Shown here in pieces: positions 1-7,200 of a DNA stretch of 18,205 bases (positions are counted from its first letter, which is position 1; each line of letters begins with the position of its first letter). This DNA is from Accumulibacter sp. Its GTDB lineage: Bacteria > Pseudomonadota > Gammaproteobacteria > Burkholderiales > Rhodocyclaceae. The stretch is taken from positions 1 through 18,205 of the forward strand of contig JAISQQ010000242.1 of the NCBI GenBank assembly GCA_031274075.1. Direction: 5' to 3'. The notes beneath the pieces were generated by a model. It worked only from the letters and a program-made list of their open reading frames with translations. It was not told the DNA's origin and did not search any database. Made by a program: the position numbers and the translations under genes.

Positions 1-38
1 GTCAAAAGCGGGGCTGGTGCCCCGCGCTCCCAGAGGCG
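1..38. repeat. GC-rich hairpin repeat (type D), copy 1
   Basis: Positions 8-25 form a perfect 7-bp stem (GCGGGGC / GCCCCGC) with a TGGT loop, followed by CGCTCCCAGAGGCG. The whole 38-bp stretch recurs exactly as its reverse complement at 9696-9733. Its central 28 bp recur in direct orientation at 9759-9786. It directly abuts the heptamer element at 35-90 and seems to have replaced that element's left arm. No coding function is seen. Confidence 0.85.
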
Positions 39-90
39 CTTCGCGCCCGCAAATATTACTGTCCTCTGTCCTCTGTCTTCTGTCCTCTGA
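35..90. repeat. Heptamer-arm palindromic element, copy E1 (half element)
   Basis: The hairpin core lies near 35-50 and is followed by CCGCAAATATTA. Then comes an arm of four tandem heptamers (CTGTCCT, CTGTCCT, CTGTCTT, CTGTCCT). On the minus strand this arm supplies the last ten residues and the TAA stop of the LplT-like gene. The expected left arm is missing and type D repeat sequence stands in its place. Seven related copies lie elsewhere in the window. Confidence 0.85.
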
Positions 91-1465
91 ACCCCAGCCA
101 CGCCAGCGCGCGGATGAGAAATTCCGGCACGACGCTGAATATGTAGGCGGTGACGGCGGCGTGCAGGCCCGCGACCAGCAGGAAGAGGCGCGGGATGCTG
201 TTCCCGCCGCCGAGGAAGACGCTGGCTCCGGCGGCGGCGAGCACCATGAACAGGGCGTTGAGGATGTTGTTGGCGGCGATGATCCGCGCCCGGTATTCGA
301 CCGCGCTGCGCTGCTGCACGAGCGCATAGAGCGGCACGCAATAGATGCCGCCGAAGACGCCGAGCAGCACCAGGTCGGCCAGGACGCGCAGGGTGCCGCC
401 GCGGGCCAGGGCGTCGGCGAGCGGCAGCAGCGCGCCGGCGGCTTCTCCCGGAGAGGCGAGCGCCAGGTCGGCGCCGAAGACGACCATGCCGAGCGCCCCG
501 AGCGGCACCAGCCCCGGCTCGACCAGCTTGCCGCGATAGCGGGTGAGCCGTTCGCACAACAGCGACCCCGAGCCGATGCCGATCGAGAAGACCGCCAGCA
601 GCACGGTCACCAGGCTTTCGCCGCCGCCGAGCACGCTCTTGGTGTAGGCCGGAAACTGCGCCAGCAGCAGCGCGCCGTAGGCCCAGAACCACGAAATCGC
701 CAGGATGGAGAGGAACACGCTGCGCTCCTTTCGCGCGAAGCCGATGCAGCGCCATGTTTCGCGCAGCGGATTGACGGCGATCTTCAGTTCCGGCGCGGGC
801 GCGGGCGCTTCGGGAATGTAGCGGCTCGACAGGAAACCGCCGACCGCCACCGTCAGGCAGATGGCGACGATCCAGGCGATGCCGCCGTCGAGGCCGGCCA
901 GCAGGCCGCCGGTGAGCGTGCCGAGCAGCACGGAAACGAAGGTTCCCGCCTCGACCAGCGCGTTGCCGCCGACGAGTTCGCCAGGATGCAGGTGCTGCGG
1001 CAGGATGGCGTATTTCACCGGGCCGAAGAGCGTCGATTGCAGGCCCAGCAGGAACAGCGCCGCGAGCAGCACCGGCAGGCTTTGCCGCCAGAAGCCGAAG
1101 CCGGCGAGGACGACGATGACGATCTCCAGCAGCTTGGTCGCGCGCGCCAGGCGCGCCTTGTCGAACTTGTCCGCCAGTTGCCCGGCGGTGGCGGAAAAGA
1201 GGAAGAACGGCAGGATGAAGAGGCCCGCCGCGATGTTGGCCAGCACCTCGGGCTTCAAACTGGTCCACGAAGCGGCGCTGAAGGTGAGCAGCACCACCAG
1301 CGCGTTCTTGTAGGCGTTGTCGTTGAACGCGCCGAGGAACTGGGTGACGAACAGCGGCCAGAAACGGCGCGTGCCGAACAGGGCGAACTGGGAGTGTTGG
1401 GAGTGCTGGGAGTGCTGGGAGTGCTGGGAGTGCTGGCCGGCCTCGCCGGCGGAGGTTTCATTCAT
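56..1465 (-). CDS. lplT: LplT-like MFS lysophospholipid transporter
   Basis: A 469-residue, very hydrophobic protein of the major facilitator superfamily. The N-terminal FVTQFLGAFNDNAYKNALVV stretch is characteristic of LplT-type flippases, which move lysophospholipids across the inner membrane to the acyltransferase Aas. About 12 membrane segments can be read, with the usual cytoplasmic loop ADKFDKARLARATK after the second or third. The ATG at 1463-1465 overlaps the upstream gene's TGA by 8 bp, which supports the start and translational coupling. Two oddities are visible. Five tandem 9-bp units encode (QHS)5 just after the start. The final RGQKTEDRGQ and the stop codon are encoded by a dispersed repeat, not by family sequence. 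Identity as LplT is inferred from motif and from the neighbouring aas. A general MFS transporter is the alternative. Confidence 0.85.
   Translation of the reverse strand: MNETSAGEAGQHSQHSQHSQHSQHSQFALFGTRRFWPLFVTQFLGAFNDNAYKNALVVLLTFSAASWTSLKPEVLANIAAGLFILPFFLFSATAGQLADKFDKARLARATKLLEIVIVVLAGFGFWRQSLPVLLAALFLLGLQSTLFGPVKYAILPQHLHPGELVGGNALVEAGTFVSVLLGTLTGGLLAGLDGGIAWIVAICLTVAVGGFLSSRYIPEAPAPAPELKIAVNPLRETWRCIGFARKERSVFLSILAISWFWAYGALLLAQFPAYTKSVLGGGESLVTVLLAVFSIGIGSGSLLCERLTRYRGKLVEPGLVPLGALGMVVFGADLALASPGEAAGALLPLADALARGGTLRVLADLVLLGVFGGIYCVPLYALVQQRSAVEYRARIIAANNILNALFMVLAAAGASVFLGGGNSIPRLFLLVAGLHAAVTAYIFSVVPEFLIRALAWLGFRGQKTEDRGQ
1390..1434. repeat. Coding 9-bp tandem repeat, 5 units
   Basis: Five consecutive GGGAGTGYT units on the plus strand (the first has GTT, the other four GCT). 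They encode (QHS)5 on the minus strand at residues 11-26 of the LplT-like protein, upstream of the first membrane segment. The unit length is a multiple of three, so slippage would change length without changing frame. Confidence 0.9.
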
Positions 1466-2714
1466 GCGTGCGTTCCTCGAAGAAGGCGCGGGTGGCGAAA
1501 ACCCGCGCCGGAAAGGATTTGCCCTGCCACGACAGGCTGCGCTTGAGCGCCAGGTCGAAATAGAGCGGATTGTGTTCGCGCAGCGTTTGCAGGTCGGCGA
1601 CGGCTTCTTTCGGCAACAGGCCGCGGGCGGCCAGCGCGGCGGGCGAGACCAGCGGCAGGATGCCCGGCAGCGGATAGTCGGAACCGTTGAGCAGGCGTCC
1701 GTGCCAGTCGCCCTGTTCGAGCAGGGTGCGGATGACCTCGGGTTCGCGGTTGCGCAGCACGATGGCCGAAATGTCGCCGAAGAGGCGCTCCTTCCACTCC
1801 GTCCGTTCCATGAGACGGGTGAACAGCTCGAAGCTCGCGCGCCGCGTCCCCGGCCGGTCGAGGTCTTCGTCGGTACCCACGGTGGCGCAATGCGCCACCA
1901 CCACCCGCGCGCCCGCGTCCAGCGCCCGCCGCAGGCGCAGCGGATTGCCCAGGTACTCCAGGCTCGCGTTCTGTGCCGCCTTTTCCGCGCCGCAGTGGGT
2001 GATCAGCGGCAGGCGCAAACGGGCGAGCGCGGCGAAGAAAGCGTCGCAGCGCTTCGCCGCGGGGTCGATGTTCTGCGCCGCCGGCAGCCATTTCACCGCC
2101 CTCGCGCCCTGCGCCGCGGCGGCTTCGAGCCGATCCAGGGCGTCGGGGGCGTAGGGATGGATGGAAGCCGCCCATTCGAACACCTCCGGCCGCGCCGCCG
2201 CCACGCGGCGGGCGTAGTCGTCCGGGACATAAAACGTGCTTTGCGCCGCGTCCGGGCGGCCGGCGTCGTCGCGATACCAGTCGAAGGCGAAGAGCAGCGT
2301 CTTGAAACCGGGTGCTATGTTCCGCGCCAGCAGGGCGATGCGGCGCACGTAGTTTTCGTCGACGCTGCCCGGCTCGGTCGCCACGCAGCCGGCGTTGAGA
2401 TAGAACAGGCGCTGGCTGTAGAGCACCGGATGCCACAGGCTCAGCAAGGACGCCCCGATCTCGAGGCCGTTGCCGCTGTCGCCGATGCCCGCCAGATGCA
2501 CGTGCCCATCCCAGACCTGGGCGGGATCGAGTCCTTCCCAGACCCTGGCGAGCCACGGACTCTCCGCCAGGGCGTCGAGCGCGGGATCGCGGCAGGGATT
2601 GACGAGCCGGGGCCGGGGCCGGGATAAGCCAAGCCCGGCCATCCCCGTCCCGAGCGCCAGCAGGCCGGCCTTGAGGAAATGGCGGCGCGCGGCGGATGCT
2701 TTTTTTTCCTTCAT
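1458..2714 (-). CDS. Tat-exported amidohydrolase-like metal-dependent hydrolase
   Basis: A 418-residue protein resembling the amidohydrolase_2 TIM-barrel group. Residues 10-15 read RRHFLK, a twin-arginine motif followed by a hydrophobic stretch (LLALGTGMAGLGLS), so export through Tat is likely. Visible metal-site candidates are HVH at about 71-73, K at about 208 in AVKWLP, H at about 240 in ITHCG, H at about 275 in VAHC, and D at about 346 in NGSDYPLP. The order and spacing suit a mononuclear or binuclear amidohydrolase. I chose ATG 2714 because it puts the Tat motif at the normal place and has GGAG 11 bases upstream. An in-frame GTG at 2741 would add nine residues. The gene lies between aas and lplT and overlaps lplT by 8 bp, which suggests a role in envelope lipid or lipid-derived substrate metabolism. 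That role and the substrate are not shown by the sequence. Confidence 0.8.
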   Translation of the reverse strand: MKEKKASAARRHFLKAGLLALGTGMAGLGLSRPRPRLVNPCRDPALDALAESPWLARVWEGLDPAQVWDGHVHLAGIGDSGNGLEIGASLLSLWHPVLYSQRLFYLNAGCVATEPGSVDENYVRRIALLARNIAPGFKTLLFAFDWYRDDAGRPDAAQSTFYVPDDYARRVAAARPEVFEWAASIHPYAPDALDRLEAAAAQGARAVKWLPAAQNIDPAAKRCDAFFAALARLRLPLITHCGAEKAAQNASLEYLGNPLRLRRALDAGARVVVAHCATVGTDEDLDRPGTRRASFELFTRLMERTEWKERLFGDISAIVLRNREPEVIRTLLEQGDWHGRLLNGSDYPLPGILPLVSPAALAARGLLPKEAVADLQTLREHNPLYFDLALKRSLSWQGKSFPARVFATRAFFEERTHE

Positions 2715-2782
2715 CGTAAAACGAACTCCGGTTTGAGCCACCGCCCTTCAGGACGGCGCGGATTCAGGTTGATTCGGCTGAT

Positions 2783-4975
2783 TCAGGCTTCCTCCGCCAG
2801 GCGTTTCAGGGAGACGTAATCGGTCTTGCCGGTGCCGAGCAGCGGCAGCGCCTCGAGGCGCACGATCTTGCGCGGCACCGCCAGTTCGGGCAGGCCCAGT
2901 TGCCGCGCCGCTCGCTGCAGCGCGGCGCGATCGAGTCCGGCGAGGGTGGTGAACAGCACCAGCGCCTCGCCCTTGTCGGCGTCGGGCTGGCTGGAGACGG
3001 CGTGCTGCCCCTCGGGCGCGGCGGCCAAGGCCAGTTTTTCCGCCGTTTCCAGGCTCACCATCTCGCCCGCCACCTTGGCGAAGCGCTTGACGCGGCCAAG
3101 GATATGCACGAAGCCATCGTCGTCGATGTCGACGATGTCGCCGGTCTCGTACCAGCCCGCCCCGACCTCGGAGGCCGGCGCCTGCAGCACCCCGGGCCGG
3201 TCGGCTTTCAGGTAGCCGCTCATGACGTTGGGGCCGCGCACGTGCAGCACGCCGCCGCGCTCGATGCCGGGCACCGGCAGCAGGCGGTGTTCGAGGCTCG
3301 GCAGCAGTTGCCCCACGGTGCCGCGGCGATAGGCCATCGGCGTGTTGACCGCGATCACCGGCGCGGTCTCGGTGGCGCCGTAGCCTTCGAGAATGCGGAT
3401 GCCGAACTTCTCGAACCATTGGTCGCGCACGGCGTCGGCGAGCTTTTCGGCTCCGGCGACGACGTAGCGCAGGCGGTAGAAATCGTAGGGATGCGCGAAG
3501 CGCGCGTAGTTGCCGAGGAAGGTGCTGGTGCCGAACATCACCGTGCAGCCGCGGTCGTAGGCCAGTTCGGGAATCACCCGGTAATGCAGCGGCGAGGGAT
3601 AGAGGAAGAGGCTCGCGCCGGTGAGCACCGGCAGCAGGGTTCCCGCCGTCAGTCCGAACGAGTGGAAGATCGGCAGCACGTTGAGCACGCGGTCGTCGAT
3701 GGAAAAATCGACGATCGCGCGAATCTGCGCGACGTTGGCGAGAATCGCCCGGTGCGACAAGACCACGCCCTTGGGTTTGCCCTCGGAACCGGAGGTGAAC
3801 AGCACCACCGCGGCGTCCTCGGTATCCGCCTCGCCTTCCACCGCGCGCGGGAACCACAGCGCCCAGGCCAGCAGCCAGAGCTTGTCGAAAAAGCGCATCT
3901 CCGCGCGCAGGTCTTCAAGATAGACAATGCGCTCCAATTCCTGCAAGGCCGCCAGCTTGTCGGCCAGCTTGGCCTGCTCGACGAAGGCGCGCGAGGTGAT
4001 CACGGTGCGGATCTCCGCCGCCGTGCATGCCGCCTGCATGCCGTCGACGCCCGCCGTGTAGTTGAGCATCGCCGGCACGCGCTTCAAGGCCGTCAGGCCG
4101 AGGAACAGACCGAGGGTCGGCATCATGTTGGGCAGCAGCAGGCCGACGCGCTCGCCGGGGCGGGTCAGGCGTCCGGCCAGCCGCCCGAGCGCCAGCGCCG
4201 TCTTCAGCAAATCCTGGTAGGAATATTCCACCTGCTTGATGTCCTCAACCACGCGGCGGCCGCGCCCATGCTGTTCGATGGCGTCGCACAGCGCGCCGTA
4301 GAGAGTGCGCCGGTGCGGCTGCGCCAGCGCCATCTCCTGCATCAGCCGGCGCAGCGCCTCGCCGGCCTTCTGGCGGCGCGCCTTGGCCGAAGGCGCTTCC
4401 GGCATCGGCAGCCGGGTCATCGGCAAAACGGTGAGGGTGATGCGCGGAAAGAGCTTGCGCGGCCGTCCGTACAGGCGCGAGAAATAGCTGCGCGACGGGC
4501 CGTCGAGGCGCACCGGCAGGAGCGTCGCCGCCGTCTTCGCCGCCACGAAGGCCGGCCCGTCGTAGACTTTCATCAGCCCGCCGGTGAGCGTGATCCGCCC
4601 CTCGGGGAAGATCACCACCGGGCGGCCGGATTCCAGCAGCCGCACCACCCGCTTCATCGCCATCGGATTGCCCGGATCGACCGACAGGTAGTCGGCCATC
4701 ACCCCGAGCCAGAAGCGCCAGAAACAGCGCTTCACCACTTCGGTATGCACCACGAAGACCGGGTTTTCGATCGGCAGGAACAGGCCGAGCAGGATGCCGT
4801 CGAGAAAGGATTCGTGATTGGCGATCACCAGCAGCCGCCGCCCCTTCACGCTCCCCGCCTCCCGCGCTGCGTCGATTCCCCGCACCCGCACGCGGAACAG
4901 GAGCCTCGCCAGGGCGCGCAGGATCACGTGCAGGAAGCCGCGCGCGCAGGCTCTGAGCGTATTTTTGTCTGTCAT
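2783..4975 (-). CDS. aas: Bifunctional acyltransferase / acyl-ACP synthetase (Aas)
   Basis: A 730-residue fusion, close to the 719 residues of E. coli Aas. Residues 1-230 are a PlsC-like acyltransferase with the H-x4-D motif (NHESFLD, H54/D59) and FPEGR (123-127). The rest is an AMP-binding acyl-activating enzyme with FTSGSEGKPKG (about 393-403), EGYGATETAPV (about 530-540) and YETGDIVDID. The family activates fatty acids onto ACP and re-acylates lysophosphatidylethanolamine at the inner membrane. The start is uncertain: ATG 4975, ATG 4981 and TTG 4999 are in frame and none has a clear ribosome-binding site. I prefer 4975 because its leader aligns with the arsR leader up to the ATG. It lies 34 bp after arsR, and the downstream Tat hydrolase and flippase complete the cluster. 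Confidence 0.92.
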   Translation of the reverse strand: MTDKNTLRACARGFLHVILRALARLLFRVRVRGIDAAREAGSVKGRRLLVIANHESFLDGILLGLFLPIENPVFVVHTEVVKRCFWRFWLGVMADYLSVDPGNPMAMKRVVRLLESGRPVVIFPEGRITLTGGLMKVYDGPAFVAAKTAATLLPVRLDGPSRSYFSRLYGRPRKLFPRITLTVLPMTRLPMPEAPSAKARRQKAGEALRRLMQEMALAQPHRRTLYGALCDAIEQHGRGRRVVEDIKQVEYSYQDLLKTALALGRLAGRLTRPGERVGLLLPNMMPTLGLFLGLTALKRVPAMLNYTAGVDGMQAACTAAEIRTVITSRAFVEQAKLADKLAALQELERIVYLEDLRAEMRFFDKLWLLAWALWFPRAVEGEADTEDAAVVLFTSGSEGKPKGVVLSHRAILANVAQIRAIVDFSIDDRVLNVLPIFHSFGLTAGTLLPVLTGASLFLYPSPLHYRVIPELAYDRGCTVMFGTSTFLGNYARFAHPYDFYRLRYVVAGAEKLADAVRDQWFEKFGIRILEGYGATETAPVIAVNTPMAYRRGTVGQLLPSLEHRLLPVPGIERGGVLHVRGPNVMSGYLKADRPGVLQAPASEVGAGWYETGDIVDIDDDGFVHILGRVKRFAKVAGEMVSLETAEKLALAAAPEGQHAVSSQPDADKGEALVLFTTLAGLDRAALQRAARQLGLPELAVPRKIVRLEALPLLGTGKTDYVSLKRLAEEA

Positions 4976-4997
4976 ATCCATGGATTTCGTTATGTCC
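4973..4997 (-). promoter_or_regulatory. Putative ArsR-family operator at aas start
   Basis: The 25 bases ending at the ATG of aas match 17 of 25 bases of the segment ending at the ATG of arsR (5319-5343). The shared core is GAYATAACKAA followed by CAT and GAYATG. This copy is less palindromic than the arsR one. Whether the regulator binds here is inference. Confidence 0.35.
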
Positions 4998-5009
4998 AAT
5001 CAAAAAAAA

Positions 5010-5321
5010 TCAGCAACACGCGCGCACGTAGTCGAGCACATTGCCCAGGGTTTCTTCCAGCCAGCGCCGGTTGATCCAGAACCAGACCTCCTTGCCGATC
5101 TTCTCCGAACACAGCACGCCCGCCTCGTGCAGAATCTTGAGGTGGTGCGACACCGTGGAACGGCTCAGCGTCGACACCGCGGCGATCTGCCCGACGTTGA
5201 GGCGCTCGCCCCGGTCGAACAACATCAGGATGCGCTGCCGGTGCTCGTCGCCCAAAGCCGTGAAAACCCGGGCCATCGGACGCCACTCGGGAGGGATCGA
5301 ACGAGTATAATCGGTTTTCAT
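5010..5321 (-). CDS. ArsR-family winged-helix transcriptional regulator
   Basis: A 103-residue protein. FTALGDEHRQRILMLF opens the domain, the recognition helix is STLSRSTVSHHLKILHEAG, and a short wing (EKIGKEVWFWINRR) follows. This is the full length of a typical ArsR/SmtB repressor. The frame stays open to 5501, but the extra 60 codons are repeat sequence (heptamer element E2), so ATG 5321 is chosen. The metal-binding ELCVCD-type helix of ArsR/SmtB sensors is absent (it reads LNVGQIAA here). Candidate ligands are limited to a cysteine in VLCSEK and a C-terminal RACC, so it may sense a non-metal signal. It precedes aas by 34 bp and likely controls itself and the aas operon. Confidence 0.9.
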   Translation of the reverse strand: MKTDYTRSIPPEWRPMARVFTALGDEHRQRILMLFDRGERLNVGQIAAVSTLSRSTVSHHLKILHEAGVLCSEKIGKEVWFWINRRWLEETLGNVLDYVRACC

Positions 5322-5343
5322 GTCGATGATCTTAGTTATATCG
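5319..5343 (-). promoter_or_regulatory. Putative autoregulatory operator of the arsR gene
   Basis: On the minus strand TCGAT (5340-5344) and ATCGA (5323-5327) form an inverted repeat spaced by 12 bp, overlapping the ribosome-binding region and start of arsR. This size and placement suit a dimeric winged-helix repressor. A related sequence sits at the same place relative to aas. Confidence 0.45.
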
Positions 5344-5360
5344 ATACGTTGTGTCAAGGC

Positions 5361-5470
5361 TTCCAGGGGACAGAAGACAGAAGACAGTAATATTTGCGGG
5401 CGCGAAGCGCCCGGTAAGCGAACTGTCCTCTGTCCTCTGTCTTCCGTCCTTTGTTCTCCGTCCTCTGGAA
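5361..5470. repeat. Heptamer-arm palindromic element, copy E2 (best full copy)
   Basis: About 110 bp bounded by TTCCAG and CTGGAA. The left arm has three GACAG heptamers (GGGACAG, AAGACAG, AAGACAG). Next come TAATATTTGCGG, a perfect GGGCGC-GAA-GCGCCC hairpin core, and GGTAAGCGAA. The right arm has six heptamers starting with CTGTCCT. It lies in the divergent gap between arsR and the symporter gene, so it is not confined to gene 3' ends. Confidence 0.9.
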
Positions 5471-5573
5471 TCCCTGCGGAAAGTGTTGATTCCCGGAGCA
5501 TTAACCGGCATCATCGCCGCTTTTACCGCGCCCGCGCCCGATTTTTCCCCGAAACTTCCGTGATAGGAATGGC

Positions 5574-7121
5574 ATGATCCCTAAACTTGTAATGATGCTG
5601 GCGTTTTTTGCCATCACCGTCCATATCGGCTTCCGTACCCGGAAGAGCGCGATGGATGTCGATGGTTTCGTGCTGGGTGGGCGCAATGTGGGGCCGTGGC
5701 TTTCTGCCTTTGCTTATGGCACCTCGTATTTTTCGGCGGTGGTCTTTATCGGTTATGCCGGTCAGTTCGGCTGGAAGTACGGCATGGCGGCGCTATGGAT
5801 AGGCTTGGGCAACGCTTTCGTCGGCAGCCTGCTGGCCTGGTACGTGCTGGGCGCGCGCACGCGCGCGATGACGCATCACTTGCGGGCGCAAACCATGCCG
5901 GAGTTTTTTGGCGCGCGTTTTTCGAGCCGCGGGCTGCGCATTGCCGCGGCGGCTATCATTTTCGTTTTTCTCATTCCGTATACCGCCAGCGTTTACAATG
6001 GCCTCTCGCGCCTCTTCGACATGGCGTTCAGTATTCCATACGAGTGGTGCGTCATTTTCATGGCGGCGCTGACCTGCGTCTATGTGGTGCTGGGAGGGTA
6101 TATGGCGACCGCCGTCAATGACACGGTGCAGGGGTGCGTCATGTTGTTCGGCATCGTCGCCGTCATCGTCGCCGCCTTGAGCGGCCATGGCGGTTTTACG
6201 CAGGCGCTCGTCACCTTGTCGCGGGTGCCCAACGACGTGGCGGGCACGGCCGGGATGCAGGGCGCGTTCATTTCGCTGTTTGGCCCCGACCTTTTCAATC
6301 TTGCGGGGGTGTTTGTCCTGACTTCGCTGGGCACCTGGGGATTGCCGCAGATGGTGCAGAAGTTCTACGCCATCAAGAGCAGCCTGGCCATCAAGCGCGG
6401 GGCCATCATTTCGACGGTGTTCGCGCTGGTGGTCGCCGGCGGCAGCTATTTCCTGGGAGGATTCGGCCGCCTCGCCGCGGACCGCGTCGCCTATACGCCC
6501 GCCGGCACGCCGGTGTACGATTCGATCATTCCCGCCATGCTGGCGAACATGCCGGACGTGCTCATCGGGCTGACGGTGGTGCTGGTGTTGAGCGCCTCCA
6601 TGTCGACCCTGAGCGCGCTCGTGCTGACCTCGAGTTCCACGCTGACGCTCGATTTTCTCAGGGGCAATTTCATCAAGGAGATGGACGTCAAGTTCCAGCT
6701 CGTGACGATCAGGCTGCTCATCGTGGCGTTCGTGCTCATCTCGATGTTCATCGCGCTCATCCAGTACAACTCGTCGGTCACTTTCATCGCGCAGCTCATG
6801 TCCATCAGTTGGGGAGCGTTGGCGGGCGCGTTCCTGGCGCCCTTTCTCTACGGGCTTTACTGGAAACGCGTCACCACGGCCAGCGTCTGGGCGTGTTTCG
6901 TTTTCGCGCTGCTGCTGGTCTGTTCCAACATGGCGCTGGGCGTCAGTTCGCCGATCAACGCCGGCGCGCTGGCGATGCTTGCGGGACTGGTCATCGTGCC
7001 GCTGGTCAGTCTCGTCACGCCGCCGCCCGACGCCGCCCGCGTCGACGCGCTGTTCAGGGAGTCCTACCTCAATTTCCATGATGCGAGGATAGACGCGGAT
7101 CAGGTGGCAGGTGGCAGGTGA
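5574..7121 (+). CDS. Sodium:solute symporter family (SSS) protein
   Basis: A 515-residue integral membrane protein with about 13 hydrophobic segments and the look of the SSS (SLC5-like) family. Visible marks are a short N-terminal helix followed by GFVLGGRNVGPWLSAFAYGTSYFSAV (the TM2 signature), then GWKYGMAALWIGLGN, the conserved WGLPQMVQKFYAIKS and the serine-rich SASMSTLSALVLTSSSTLTLD. The last of these matches the family's Na2-site region. Members import an organic solute with Na+, but the substrate cannot be read here. ATG 5574 has AGGA about 8 bases upstream. The closing residues DQVAGGR and the TGA stop are encoded by dispersed repeat E3. It stands alone on the plus strand and is convergent with the rhodanese gene. 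Confidence 0.9.
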   Translation: MIPKLVMMLAFFAITVHIGFRTRKSAMDVDGFVLGGRNVGPWLSAFAYGTSYFSAVVFIGYAGQFGWKYGMAALWIGLGNAFVGSLLAWYVLGARTRAMTHHLRAQTMPEFFGARFSSRGLRIAAAAIIFVFLIPYTASVYNGLSRLFDMAFSIPYEWCVIFMAALTCVYVVLGGYMATAVNDTVQGCVMLFGIVAVIVAALSGHGGFTQALVTLSRVPNDVAGTAGMQGAFISLFGPDLFNLAGVFVLTSLGTWGLPQMVQKFYAIKSSLAIKRGAIISTVFALVVAGGSYFLGGFGRLAADRVAYTPAGTPVYDSIIPAMLANMPDVLIGLTVVLVLSASMSTLSALVLTSSSTLTLDFLRGNFIKEMDVKFQLVTIRLLIVAFVLISMFIALIQYNSSVTFIAQLMSISWGALAGAFLAPFLYGLYWKRVTTASVWACFVFALLLVCSNMALGVSSPINAGALAMLAGLVIVPLVSLVTPPPDAARVDALFRESYLNFHDARIDADQVAGGR

Positions 7122-7200
7122 CAGGTGGCGGGGAACAGGAGTTACCGGCGCTTCGCGCCGCAAAATCCTGTCACCTGCTACCTGTCACCTGATCCCTGAA
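7101..7200. repeat. Heptamer-arm palindromic element, copy E3 (variant heptamer)
   Basis: The same architecture with another heptamer. The left arm is CAGGTGG, CAGGTGG, CAGGTGA, CAGGTGG, CGGGGAA. The perfect hairpin is CGGCGC-TTC-GCGCCG at 7146-7160, followed by CAAAATC. The right arm is CCTGTCA, CCTGCTA, CCTGTCA, CCTGATC. Both arms complement each other although both differ from the CTGTCCT type. It lies between two convergent genes and provides the stop codon of each. It could act as a bidirectional terminator, although a U-tract is lacking. Confidence 0.88.

Noticed and set aside
17..1546. Long plus-strand open frame (509 codons) opposite lplT
   Set aside because: Its product is an Arg/Gln/Glu-rich low-complexity sequence typical of the antisense of a GC-rich gene. 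The minus-strand MFS protein explains the region.
2900..5074. 724-codon plus-strand open frame opposite aas
   Set aside because: It is a shadow of aas with His/Arg/Gln-rich low-complexity translation. The same applies to the frames opposite the symporter, rhodanese, ispA and dxs genes.
5322..5501. 60-codon N-terminal extension of the ArsR regulator
   Set aside because: The added residues (EQRTEDRGQRT and similar) come from dispersed element E2. The family domain begins after ATG 5321.
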